51,596 nucleotides of DNA from Myxococcaceae bacterium (GTDB lineage: Bacteria > Myxococcota > Myxococcia > Myxococcales > Myxococcaceae): positions 1 through 51,596 of the forward strand of contig JADGHL010000022.1 in NCBI GenBank assembly GCA_019686135.1, in the 5' to 3' direction. The position numbers and the translations under genes are program-made. Position 1 is the first letter of the stretch; each line of letters starts with the position of its first letter. The notes beneath the pieces are model-generated. The model saw only the letters and a program-made list of their open reading frames with translations. It made no database searches and was not told where the DNA came from. Positions 43,150 through 51,375 of this stretch are shown here, in pieces.

Positions 43150-46100
43150 TGCGTCCGTCGATTCGCCACACCCTGTGGCTCGGGCCGCTGTCGCTCGTCG
43201 TGGGTCTCTTCGGCTGCATCCACCGCACCGAACCCATCCGGCTGTCCACTCCGCAGGCGGTGGCGATCGCCTTCGTGCAGGACGACGAGAACGGCGCGGA
43301 GGTGATGGACGCGCCCGAGGCGGTGAAGGAGGCCGTCCTCTCCGCGCTCGCCGCACGGAACCTCCGCGCCGAGCCGGTGGATCCGCAGCAGGTCCGTCAG
43401 GTCTTCAAAGCGGTGCGCGCGAGCGAGCGGCGGCTGGCCTGGCTGAAGGAGTCCACCGACGCGCCGTGGGCGCTGCTGGTTGAGACCCGCGCGCGCTTCT
43501 TCTCGCAGCTCGGCGGCCGGTATCGCTGGGTGGCGCTGGCCAGGCTCACTGCGCAGGACCGCGCATCCGGGGCTGCGCCCATCACCCGCGACTTCGAAGA
43601 AGGCGTGGTGCTGCAGTTCGACCACCAGCGCGCTCCCGAGGCACTGGAGATCGCCGCCCCGCGGATCGGCGATGCGGCCGGGGCGCTGTTCGACGATCTG
43701 CTCGTCGTCCCGTCGCACGCGTCGCACCGGCTTCCTCAGCCGGGGGCGATCTACTTCGTGATGGTCGACCGCTTCGCGAACGGAGATCCGTCCAACGACG
43801 GCGCCGTCGACCCGGCGGATCCGGCCGCGTTCCACGGCGGCGATCTGCAGGGCGTCATCGATCACCTCGATTCGCTCCAGGCGCTCGGCGTCCAGACCGT
43901 GTGGCTCTCGCCCATCTTCAAGACGAGGACCACGAAGTTCTTCGGCTTCGGTGCTTTTCACGGCTACTGGGTCTACGACCTCACCGAGGTCGAGCCCCGG
44001 TTCGGCGATCGGAGGTTGCTTCGACGTCTCTCTGACGAGCTCCACCGCCGGGGGATGAAGCTGTTGCTGGACGTGGTGCTGAACCACGTCGGGCCGGACG
44101 CGCCGCTGGTGAAGGAGAAGCCGGCGTGGTTCCACCACCGGGGGCCGCTGGAGCATTGGGACGATCCGGATGAGGTCCAGATGCACGACGTGTTCGGCCT
44201 GCCCGACCTCGCGCAGGAGAACCCCGAGGTCTACGCGTACCTGTTGGACGCCTCCCTGAAGTGGATCCGCGACGTGGAGCCGGACGGCTTCCGCCTGGAC
44301 GCGGTGAAGCACGTGCCGGTGTCGTTCTGGCGCCGGTACACGGCGGACGTGCGGAGGGCGGCCGGCGACGGCTTTCTGCTGTTGGGCGAGATGCTGGACG
44401 GAAACGTGGAGGTCGTCGCGCGCACCTGGCGGGAGGGCGGCTTCGACGCCGTGTTCGACTTCCCGCTCAAGTACGCCGTGGAGGAGGCGATCTGCAGGAG
44501 CGGGCCGCTGACGCACCTTTCGGCGACGCTGTCGCTGGATCGGCTCTACGCGGATCCGTCGGCGCTGGTGACGCTGGCGGACAACCATGATTTCCCGCGG
44601 ATCGTCACCGCGTGCGGCGGCGATCTGGAGAAGGTGAAGCAAGTGCTGACGGTCCTGTTCACCGCCCGCGGCACGCCCAGCCTGACGTGGGGCACCGAGG
44701 CGGCGCTGACGGGCGCGAAGGAGCCGGAGAACCGCGGCGACATGCGGTTCGATTCACAGCCGCTCGCCGGGCACCTGACGCAGTTGCTGAAGCTTCGCCG
44801 GACGCATCCGGCGCTGGTGCACGGCGCCCCGTATCAGGTCGAGGTCGATCAGGACCTCTGGGTCGAGGCGCGGATCCTTCCCGACGAGGCGGCGCTGATT
44901 CTGGTCAATCGGACGGATCGCCCCATCGAGTTGCACCCGAACGACGCCGGGCTGCGACGGCAAGCCGGCACCATCGGATACCCGGTGTCCGCGACGGACC
45001 GGGGTGCTGTGCCCGGTCCAGCGGGCGCTTACGAACGTGCCCGAGATACGCAGCAGGGCGCCGCGCCCGAACGCGCGGACGCTTACGAGCCTACGCGGGC
45101 AACGGAGCGAAGCGCTGCGCCCGATCCCGCGGACGGTTACGAAGCTCCGCGAGCCACCGATCGGGGCGCTGCACCCGAGCTCGGGGACGCTCACCGACAT
45201 GTGCGAGATACGGAGTGGGGCGCTGCACCCGTACTCGCAGACGCATACCAACCTGTCCGGGCCGCGGAGTGGGGCGCTGCACCCGTACTCGCAGACGCAA
45301 ACCAACCTGTGCGGGCCGCGGAGCGGGACGCCGCACCGGAACTCGGGGACGCATACCAACCTGTCCGGGCCGCGGAGTGGGGCGCTGCACCGGAATTCGG
45401 GGACGCAAACCAACCTGTGCGGGCCGCGGAGCGGGACGCCGCACCGGAATTCGGGGACGCAAACCAACCTGTGCGGGCCGCGGAGCGGGACGCCGCACCG
45501 GAACTCGGGGACGCAAACCAACCTGTGCGGGCCGCGGAGTGGGACGCTGCACCCGTGCTCGCAGACGCATACCAACCTGTCCGGGCCGCCGAGTGGGGCG
45601 CTGCACCGGAATTCGGGGACGCATACCAACCTGTCCGGGCCGCGGAGCGGGGCGCTGCACCGGAACTCGGGGACGCAAACCAACCCGTGCGGGCTACGGA
45701 GCGGGGCGCTGCACCCGTACTCGCAGACGCTTACGAACATGCGCGCGCTCCCGACCGGCGTGCCGCGCCCGAATTTGCGGACGCACACGACCCTGCGCGA
45801 GCTACCGATCGCGGCGCCGCGCCCCCACACACGGACGCTTACGAACCTGCGCGAGTCAGGGCGTGGGGCGCTATGCCCGAACTCGCGGACGCACGCGAAC
45901 ATGTGCGGGCGACGCACCGGAGCGCTGCGCCCGAACGCGCGGACGCCCACGAATCGGCGCACGAGATTGGGGCGCTCCCGGGCGCGCTGGCGTCGGCCCG
46001 GTGGATTCCTGCGCTCGGTGCGCACCTTGCTCCCGGCGGGGCGGTGCGGATTCCGCCGTACTCGGCAGCGGTCTGCTTCGCCAGGGCGCCCACACCCGGC

Positions 46101-46607
46101 GCCTTCGCCGCGCTACATGAGCAGGCCGAGCGGATCTGGCGTGGCACTGCGACGTCGGTGGACGTGCTGTTCCACCTGGGTAACGGTGCGTCTCCGGAAG
46201 GCGAGTTGCGGCTCATCGGCAGCGCGCCGGAGCTGGGCGGTTGGGATCCGAAGGTGGCGCCGTCATTCCACGTCATAAAGTCGGCGCAGAGCGACCTCCG
46301 CGGACCGCAAGACAGAGCGCGAACCAGCGACGGCACGCACCGCCCCGAGGTCGAGCGCGCGCTCGCTGCCGATGCAGGCTTGCGCGGGGACGCTGCGCCT
46401 TCCGGCCGCGTTGTCCGGCTGCAGCTTCCACCCGGAACCTACGAGTACAAGCTGGTCTCCACGCGCCCGGCCGCGGAGCCGGTCTGGGAGTCCGGCGCGA
46501 ACCGCGTGCTCGTGGTGCCGCCCGGGCCCGGGGGCGGACGCCTGCTCGTCGACGTCTCGCTGGACTGGGAACAACCGGCGGTCGTGGCGCGGCGCCCGAT
46601 GGACTAG
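43149..46607 (+). CDS. Lipidated GH13 alpha-amylase with repeat linker and CBM20
   Basis: A 1152-residue protein. The signal ends in GLFGC (Cys23 lipidation). Residues about 24-195 are an N-terminal domain I do not recognise. The GH13 barrel follows (AIYFVMVDRFANGD, VVLNHVGPDAP, nucleophile Asp384 in DGFRLDAVKH, acid/base Glu414 in LLGEM, and His480-Asp481 in ADNHDF). After the catalytic C-domain come 18 tandem 18-residue repeats, and then a CBM20 starch-binding domain (LIGSAPELGGWDP, LPPGTYEYKLVS, WESGANRVLVVPPG) interrupted by an insert of about 45 residues. It probably hydrolyses starch at the cell surface. The ATG overlaps the porin stop; the frame continues upstream only as a porin shadow. 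Confidence 0.88.
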   Translation: MRPSIRHTLWLGPLSLVVGLFGCIHRTEPIRLSTPQAVAIAFVQDDENGAEVMDAPEAVKEAVLSALAARNLRAEPVDPQQVRQVFKAVRASERRLAWLKESTDAPWALLVETRARFFSQLGGRYRWVALARLTAQDRASGAAPITRDFEEGVVLQFDHQRAPEALEIAAPRIGDAAGALFDDLLVVPSHASHRLPQPGAIYFVMVDRFANGDPSNDGAVDPADPAAFHGGDLQGVIDHLDSLQALGVQTVWLSPIFKTRTTKFFGFGAFHGYWVYDLTEVEPRFGDRRLLRRLSDELHRRGMKLLLDVVLNHVGPDAPLVKEKPAWFHHRGPLEHWDDPDEVQMHDVFGLPDLAQENPEVYAYLLDASLKWIRDVEPDGFRLDAVKHVPVSFWRRYTADVRRAAGDGFLLLGEMLDGNVEVVARTWREGGFDAVFDFPLKYAVEEAICRSGPLTHLSATLSLDRLYADPSALVTLADNHDFPRIVTACGGDLEKVKQVLTVLFTARGTPSLTWGTEAALTGAKEPENRGDMRFDSQPLAGHLTQLLKLRRTHPALVHGAPYQVEVDQDLWVEARILPDEAALILVNRTDRPIELHPNDAGLRRQAGTIGYPVSATDRGAVPGPAGAYERARDTQQGAAPERADAYEPTRATERSAAPDPADGYEAPRATDRGAAPELGDAHRHVRDTEWGAAPVLADAYQPVRAAEWGAAPVLADANQPVRAAERDAAPELGDAYQPVRAAEWGAAPEFGDANQPVRAAERDAAPEFGDANQPVRAAERDAAPELGDANQPVRAAEWDAAPVLADAYQPVRAAEWGAAPEFGDAYQPVRAAERGAAPELGDANQPVRATERGAAPVLADAYEHARAPDRRAAPEFADAHDPARATDRGAAPPHTDAYEPARVRAWGAMPELADAREHVRATHRSAAPERADAHESAHEIGALPGALASARWIPALGAHLAPGGAVRIPPYSAAVCFARAPTPGAFAALHEQAERIWRGTATSVDVLFHLGNGASPEGELRLIGSAPELGGWDPKVAPSFHVIKSAQSDLRGPQDRARTSDGTHRPEVERALAADAGLRGDAAPSGRVVRLQLPPGTYEYKLVSTRPAAEPVWESGANRVLVVPPGPGGGRLLVDVSLDWEQPAVVARRPMD
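44988..45959 (+). repeat. 18 in-frame tandem repeats of 54 bp (18 residues)
   Basis: Eighteen units of exactly 54 bp, consensus RAAERGAAPELGDANQPV, together 972 bp with no frame change. Central units 5-13 are nearly identical at DNA level (alternating W/R at position 5, EL/EF/VL, AY/AN), and the outer units are more diverged. The array encodes an Ala/Pro/charged linker between the amylase and its starch-binding domain. Long open frames on other strands and frames here are by-products of the repeat. Confidence 0.97.
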
Positions 46608-46616
46608 AGAGGGCGC

Positions 46617-47657
46617 GTGAACGATCGAATCCTCCGAGCCGCCCGCCGCCAGAGCACCGACACCACGCCGATCTGGATCATGCGCCAGGCCGGGCGCTAT
46701 CTGCCCGAGTACCGCGAGATCCGCGGGAAGGTCTCGTTCCTCGAGCTGTGCAAGACGCCCGACCTTGCGGCGGAGGTGACCGTCCAGCCGGTGCGCCGGC
46801 TCGGCGTGGACGCGGCGATCATCTTCTCCGACATCCTGATCCCCGTGGAGCCGATGGGGATGACTCTGGAACTGGGCGACCACGGGCCGCACCTGCCGCA
46901 GCCCATCCGCACCGCGGCCGACGTGGCGAAGCTGCACGGGTTCGACCCGGAGACGTGCTGCGGCTTTCTCGCGGAGGCGATCCGACGGACGCGTGCGGCG
47001 CTGAACGACTCGGTGCCGGTGATCGGCTTCTCCGGCGCGCCGTTCACGCTCGCCGCGTACATGGTGGAGGGGGGCGGCTCGAAGAACTTCATGACCATCA
47101 AGCGGCTGGTGTTCGAGCAGCCGAAGGTGGCGCATGCGCTGTTCGAGACAATCACCAGCGCGCTCATCCCGTACCTGAAAATGCAGGTCGCCGCGGGAGC
47201 GAAGCTGGTCCAGATTTTCGACTCCTGGGGCGGCGAGCTCTCCCCGAGGGACCTGCGCGAGTTCAGTCTCCCGTACCTGCAGCGGATCGTCTCCGAGCTG
47301 AAGGCCACCGGCGTGCCGGTCATCTTCTTCGGCACCGGGATGTCGGGCGCGCTGCCCGTGCTCAAGGAGATCGGCGCCGACGTCATCGGGTGCGACTGGC
47401 GGATCGAGATCGACCGGGCGCGCGAGGTCCTCGGCCCCGACGTGGCCGTGCAGGGGAACCTCGATCCGCTGGCGCTCTTCCTTCCCCGCGAGGCGCTCGC
47501 GGAGCGCGCGGAGGAGATCGTCCGCCGTGCCGGCCCGGTGGGGCACATCTTCAATCTCGGCCACGGGATTCTCCCGCCCACCGATCCGGACGCGGCGCGG
47601 GCGCTGGTGGACGCCGTCCACGCGGCCGGAACCCGGCTCCGCGCATCCCGGAGCTGA
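46617..47657 (+). CDS. hemE: Uroporphyrinogen decarboxylase HemE
   Basis: A 346-residue HemE of normal length. It has the N-terminal signature PIWIMRQAGRYLPEYRE, the catalytic-site Asp in IIFSDIL, GFSGAPFTLAAYMVEGGGSK, and the C-terminal GHIFNLGHGILPPTDPD. It decarboxylates the four acetate side chains of uroporphyrinogen III to give coproporphyrinogen III in cytoplasmic haem synthesis. The GTG start at 46617 has GAGAGGG just upstream. It follows the amylase by only 9 bases, probably by chance of packing rather than function. It is convergent with the MarR gene. Confidence 0.97.
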   Translation: MNDRILRAARRQSTDTTPIWIMRQAGRYLPEYREIRGKVSFLELCKTPDLAAEVTVQPVRRLGVDAAIIFSDILIPVEPMGMTLELGDHGPHLPQPIRTAADVAKLHGFDPETCCGFLAEAIRRTRAALNDSVPVIGFSGAPFTLAAYMVEGGGSKNFMTIKRLVFEQPKVAHALFETITSALIPYLKMQVAAGAKLVQIFDSWGGELSPRDLREFSLPYLQRIVSELKATGVPVIFFGTGMSGALPVLKEIGADVIGCDWRIEIDRAREVLGPDVAVQGNLDPLALFLPREALAERAEEIVRRAGPVGHIFNLGHGILPPTDPDAARALVDAVHAAGTRLRASRS

Positions 47658-47665
47658 AGAGCGCC

Positions 47666-48148
47666 TCAGTCGCCGCCGCGCGAGCGGAGCCGCTCGAGCT
47701 GAGCCTGCGACAGCTCGTGGAGCCGGTCGAAGAGATCGAGGAACGTCCGCAGCTCCGCGTCTGTGTAGCCGGAGAGCACCTCCGCGAACCCCTGGGACAT
47801 CCCGCGGTAGGCGCGCTCCAGCTCCAGAGCGCGTGAGGGTTCGACCCGGACGATGACGCGTCGCCGATCCGCGGTGTCGTGCTCGCGGCGGATGAACCCC
47901 GCAGACTCGAGCCGGTCCAGCATCCGGGTCACCGCGCCCGTCGACAATCCGGTGTGGCGGGCCAGGTCCCCGGCCGTGCCCTCGCCGATCCGCCGGAGCA
48001 CGCTCAGGCACCTGAGGTCGGTGACGTGCAGCCCCAGCCCGTCGGCCACTGCCTGGTGGAAGAGGATCCCATCCGCCGAGCTGCGCTCCGCCGCCTCGGC
48101 CAGGCGGCGCAGAAGCTCCTTGCGGTCCCCGCTCGGTCTTCTTGACAT
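47666..48148 (-). CDS. MarR family transcriptional regulator
   Basis: A 160-residue MarR regulator. It has a dimerisation helix LLRRLAEAAERSSADGILFHQAVADGLGLHVTDLR (one continuous stretch of N-terminal helices), the HTH TAGDLARHTGLSTGAVTRMLDRLESAGFI, and the wing REHDTADRRRVIVRV. The start at 48148 has a GGAG ribosome-binding site; the frame is open to 48223, but that part overlaps the divergent gene and its operator. It is closely similar in its DNA-binding half to the MarR domain of the regulator at 50248-51348. It is divergent from the DUF998 gene, which it probably controls. Confidence 0.9.
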   Translation of the reverse strand: MSRRPSGDRKELLRRLAEAAERSSADGILFHQAVADGLGLHVTDLRCLSVLRRIGEGTAGDLARHTGLSTGAVTRMLDRLESAGFIRREHDTADRRRVIVRVEPSRALELERAYRGMSQGFAEVLSGYTDAELRTFLDLFDRLHELSQAQLERLRSRGGD

Positions 48149-48162
48149 GACGCTCCTGTTGT

Positions 48163-48206
48163 CTGCATCATGCAGATATTGATTGAGTAAGCAGATGCCT
48201 GATGCA
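48163..48206. promoter_or_regulatory. Probable MarR operator in the divergent promoter
   Basis: A perfect palindrome CTGCATCATGCAG lies at 48163-48175, and the same half-site returns inverted as TGATGCA at 48200-48206; GCAGAT is also repeated at 48172 and 48191. The sites fall in the short A/T-richer gap between the MarR gene and the DUF998 gene. This is a typical arrangement for autoregulation. Confidence 0.55.
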
Positions 48207-48871
48207 GAGAATCGCACATTCAAGACGAGAGTGCGCGTGGCCGCTGCGGTCAGCGGGATCGGCGCCCTCGCGTTTTCGGTCTGGGTGCTGGTGGAGGGAG
48301 CGCTCCGCCCCGGCTACCACCCGCTCCGGCATCCGGTGAGCCTGATGAGCCTCGGTCCGCACGGGTGGATGAACGTCGCGGCCATCGCGCTGATGGCCCT
48401 CACCCTGCTGTGCGCGGCGGTGCTGCTGCGGCGCGGGCTGCCGGCGCAGGGTCCCGGGCGGACCGCCTGGGTCTGGATGGTGGTGGCGGCGGACGCCTTC
48501 GGGCTGCTCGCCATCTTCCCCATCGACCCCGGGCTGGACTATCCGCCGGACGTGGCGCCCCGGCGGACCATCCCCGGGTTGATCCACGGGCTGGCAGGGA
48601 CGATCGCCTTCATCGCTCTGGCCGTCAGCGCCTTCGCGAGCGCGCGGCGGTTCGCCGCGGATTCCTACGGCGGCTGGGCGCGGATCGGGCGGTGGCTCGG
48701 CGCGGTCATCCTCCTTGGCTATCTGGCCGCGGGCACGCTGACCGGGCTGGACCAGGCCGGCGTCGTGACCAGCGCTCCCGGCGGGCTCGCGCAGCGCATC
48801 GCGCTGGCGGCGGCTGTGCGTGGGTCGTTCTGGTAGCGCGCGGGCTCCCGGCGCCGGGAGAACGGCGATGA
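48195..48871 (+). pseudogene. DUF998 family membrane protein, apparently frameshifted near its end
   Basis: The in-frame product (MPDAENRTFKTRV onward; stop at 48836) has about six TM helices, including VAAAVSGIGALAFSVWVLVEGAL, and the DUF998 motifs HPVSLMSLGPHGWM and FPIDPG. It ends abruptly in AAAVRGSFW. The frame one base back (stop 48871) reads AWVVLVARGLPAPGERR, which looks like the missing last helix, and its TGA overlaps the next gene's ATG. One missing base near 48815-48820 would restore a continuous protein and an ATGA junction. This may be a real mutation or a sequencing error. A TTG at 48183 is an alternative start. Confidence 0.65.
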
Positions 48872-49362
48872 GCGCAGCGCGCCTGCCGAAGCGGCTGTGG
48901 ACGCACGCGGTGGAGACGGCGGTCTCTCCAGAGTGGGCGTGGCGCCGGCTCTCGGACATCCGGGCCGGGCGGTGGGCGCCCGACGACGCGCCGCTGGCGT
49001 TGCATTCGGGCGAGACGCTCACCGGTGCCGAGGCGGTGGAGCTGGTGGGTGGGCCCGGGCGTTTTGCGGTCACCGTCACCAGGAAGAGCGGGGAAGTGGG
49101 GCGGTGCACGCTGGAGGTGAATGCCCCGGTGCGCTCGGTGGCGGTGCAGGGCGAGTGGTGGTTTCGGGGCGAGCTGCGCGTGGAGCCCGCCGCGCTCGAC
49201 CGTTCGCGCCTGGTTCTGGAGGTGTTCAATGTCGCCCCCGGTTGGGGCCGCCACCTGGCGCCGTTGGTCGCCCGCGGCGTTCGGGCCCGCACGCGCGCGG
49301 ACCTGGAGGCCATTGCCGCGCGCCTTCAGGCCGAAGGGACGGTCACCGCGTCGGCTTCATGA
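48868..49362 (+). CDS. SRPBCC (START-like) superfamily protein
   Basis: A 164-residue protein with the pattern of a polyketide cyclase/START-like helix-grip fold. An N-terminal strand and helix (LWTHAVETAVSPEWAWRRLSDI) are followed by a series of beta strands (FAVTVTRKSGEVGRCTLEV, GEWWFRGELRVEP, RLVLEVFNVAP) and a long C-terminal helix (RTRADLEAIAARLQAEG). Such proteins bind small hydrophobic ligands; none can be named here. The ATG at 48868 has GGGAG upstream and overlaps the TGA of the restored DUF998 frame, so the pair was probably a coupled operon. The 3' end overlaps the convergent gene by 20 bases. Confidence 0.72.
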   Translation: MSAARLPKRLWTHAVETAVSPEWAWRRLSDIRAGRWAPDDAPLALHSGETLTGAEAVELVGGPGRFAVTVTRKSGEVGRCTLEVNAPVRSVAVQGEWWFRGELRVEPAALDRSRLVLEVFNVAPGWGRHLAPLVARGVRARTRADLEAIAARLQAEGTVTASAS

Positions 49363-50119
49363 ACTTGAGGCAGAAGCGGTCGCTGGTGCCGCGCCGGGCC
49401 CCAGCCGCGCCGGGGGCGGCGTTCCAGTCGCGCGCATCTGCCGGGTTGCGCAGAAAGTCGCCCTCGGCCACCAGGGTGAAGCCCGCCTTCGTCACCTCGT
49501 TGCGCACCAGCTGCTCGTCGATCCGGTGGAGGGTCTGGGCATCCTGCGCCCCGGTGCCCGGCTTCGCGCTGGAGTCACACACCGCGTAGATGCCACCGGA
49601 CCGGAGCGCTTGGAACACCGCCCGGTTCATCTTCTCTCGGTCGACGTTCAGCCACACGGTGTCATGGTAGATGGCGTTGCTCACCACCAGGTCGAGCCCC
49701 GTCGCCTCCGGGGGCAGCGGATCGTCCAGCTCGCGATCCACGCGGACCACGTTCTTCATCACCGGTCTGGACAATCGCTCGCTCCACGGCTTCTCGGCGA
49801 AGCGCTCCAGGACCCACCGCGAGTTCTGGCCGTACACCACGCCGTCCGGCGCCACCGCGCGCGCGAGCAGCTCGGTGGTGTAGCCGCCGCCGGCGAAGAG
49901 CTCGGCCACCTTCATCCCCGGCGCGACCTCCAGGAAGGAGAGGAACTCGACCGGTTTGCGCCCCGGGTCGAGCGCGCGGTCCGCCTCGGTGCGGTCGGAA
50001 GCGGCGACGAGCGCCTGCAGGCGATCGCTCGAACCGGAGGGAGCAGACGTTTCGGCCGGCGCGTGCGCGCAGGCGGAGAGGGCCAGGGGGACAAGGGCGA
50101 TGAGGAGAGTCGGTCGCAT
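49343..50119 (-). CDS. Class I SAM-methyltransferase-like lipoprotein (COG4798-like)
   Basis: A 258-residue protein with a signal peptide ending in LALSAC (Cys17) followed by a short Ala/Ser/Pro linker. The body resembles the predicted methyltransferases of COG4798. It has GRKPVEFLSFLEVAPGMKV, the Gly-rich motif I AELFAGGGYTTELLARAV, an acidic loop, DLVVSNAIYHDTVW, and late strands GFTLVAEGDFL. Despite the fold, an exported protein would not meet S-adenosylmethionine, so either the signal is misleading or the protein has another ligand. It is monocistronic and convergent with the SRPBCC gene. Confidence 0.78.
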   Translation of the reverse strand: MRPTLLIALVPLALSACAHAPAETSAPSGSSDRLQALVAASDRTEADRALDPGRKPVEFLSFLEVAPGMKVAELFAGGGYTTELLARAVAPDGVVYGQNSRWVLERFAEKPWSERLSRPVMKNVVRVDRELDDPLPPEATGLDLVVSNAIYHDTVWLNVDREKMNRAVFQALRSGGIYAVCDSSAKPGTGAQDAQTLHRIDEQLVRNEVTKAGFTLVAEGDFLRNPADARDWNAAPGAAGARRGTSDRFCLKFMKPTR

Positions 50120-50247
50120 GAAGTGGTGTTCTAACGGGGCGCGGCGGCGTGGGCGAGCGGTGGAGGTGTGGCGATTCTTCTACCGTCTGCCGTTGGCTGT
50201 GGCGCCGCTTCGGAGCGCGGTGGTCTTTCCTGTGGCGGTGGCCCGGG

Positions 50248-51348
50248 TCAGCCGGTCACCACTTCGACGTGGCTGACGCCTCCAGAGACCTCGATGTCGT
50301 AGAAGTCCTTCGCGTCCTGTGCGCCGGGGGTGGAGAGCCGAAGCAGCCCGCCCACGCTGGCGAACTGCTGCTCGTCGAGCACCAGGGAGCTGGCTCCGCC
50401 GGTGAGGACGACCCGCGCTGCCACCTTCGCCGGACGCCTCAGCGTCACGCTGCTCGCGCCGCCGGTGATGCGGATTCCCACTCTGCCCTTTGGCCGGGGC
50501 AGCCGCGTCTCCACCTGGCTCACGCCGCCCGTGAGGTCCAGGCCGCCCAGCTGGATGCGGGAGAGGTCTGCGTGCAGCCGGGAGACACCGCCGCGCAGCT
50601 CGATGTGCCACGGGATGGCCTCGTTCAGCGATAGGTCCGCGCCCGCCTTGCGCCAGTCGAAGGGACTGAAGCGGCCGTACTGCACGGTGACCGTCCCATC
50701 GTCCACCTTCACCGTCGGCATCCGCCCTTCGAAGGTGGCGGAGATGAGCTCGTCGTCCGGAGCGCCGCCGTGCAGCTTCACCACCGCCGCGCCGGAGGAG
50801 AAGCGCAGCAGCCCCCGCTGGACGTTGCCGAGCGGCACGGTCGCGCGCCCGTCGCCGATATGCGCTTCCCTGGGGCGGGTGGGGCGCAATCGCTCGGCCT
50901 CGGACCGCATCACCTCGGAGACGCGCTGCACGAAGATGAGCGCCAGCTCCAGCTCGGTGGCGCTGAACTGGCTCCACGACGCGGCCATCCGTTGGCCGAT
51001 CTCCGACTGGAGGGCGACCAGCGCCGAGAGCTGGTCGGCCACCGGTTCGAGCACCACCACGCGGCGGTCGGTGGGGTGCCGCGCGCGGCGGACGAACCCG
51101 GCGCGCTCGAGGCGGTCCACCACTGCGGTCACGGCGCCGGAGGTCAGCCCGGTCTGATCCGCCAGCTTGCCCGCGGTGACCGGTTCCTTCTGCCACCGCA
51201 GAAAGCTGAGCGCCTTGAGGTCGGTGAGGTGCACCCCGAGCCGGTCCGCCATGGCCTGGCTGAGCAACAGGTCGTGGTCGCTCATCGTCCGGAGCGCGGC
51301 GATGAGGTCCTGGATCACCCCCGCCCGGGGGCTGCGGTCACTTGACAT
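50248..51348 (-). CDS. MarR DNA-binding domain fused to a beta-rich DUF4097-like domain
   Basis: A 366-residue protein. Residues about 1-150 are a complete MarR domain (MSDHDLLLSQAMADRLGVH, HTH TAGKLADQTGLTSGAVTAVVDRLERAGFV, wing RHPTDRRVVVLEP, C-terminal helices). Residues about 165-366 are a Gly/Val/Ser-rich repeat-like beta structure with recurring ELRGGVSRLHADLSRI-, LTGGVSQVETRLP-, ITGGASSVTLRRP- and LTGGASSLVLD-type rungs, resembling DUF4097/DUF2807 beta-solenoids. Those domains are normally found in exported or envelope proteins. There is no TM segment, so the whole protein is cytoplasmic. A palindrome lies just upstream, before a divergent gene. Confidence 0.85.
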   Translation of the reverse strand: MSSDRSPRAGVIQDLIAALRTMSDHDLLLSQAMADRLGVHLTDLKALSFLRWQKEPVTAGKLADQTGLTSGAVTAVVDRLERAGFVRRARHPTDRRVVVLEPVADQLSALVALQSEIGQRMAASWSQFSATELELALIFVQRVSEVMRSEAERLRPTRPREAHIGDGRATVPLGNVQRGLLRFSSGAAVVKLHGGAPDDELISATFEGRMPTVKVDDGTVTVQYGRFSPFDWRKAGADLSLNEAIPWHIELRGGVSRLHADLSRIQLGGLDLTGGVSQVETRLPRPKGRVGIRITGGASSVTLRRPAKVAARVVLTGGASSLVLDEQQFASVGGLLRLSTPGAQDAKDFYDIEVSGGVSHVEVVTG

Positions 51349-51375
51349 GCCTGGGCTATCCTCTTAACTTGCAGG

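Noticed and set aside
44754-46278. Long open frames on the reverse strand and in a second forward frame across the amylase repeat
   Set aside because: The 54-bp period is a multiple of three and has no stop in several frames, so all frames stay open automatically. Only the frame that continues the GH13 domain into CBM20 has domain evidence.
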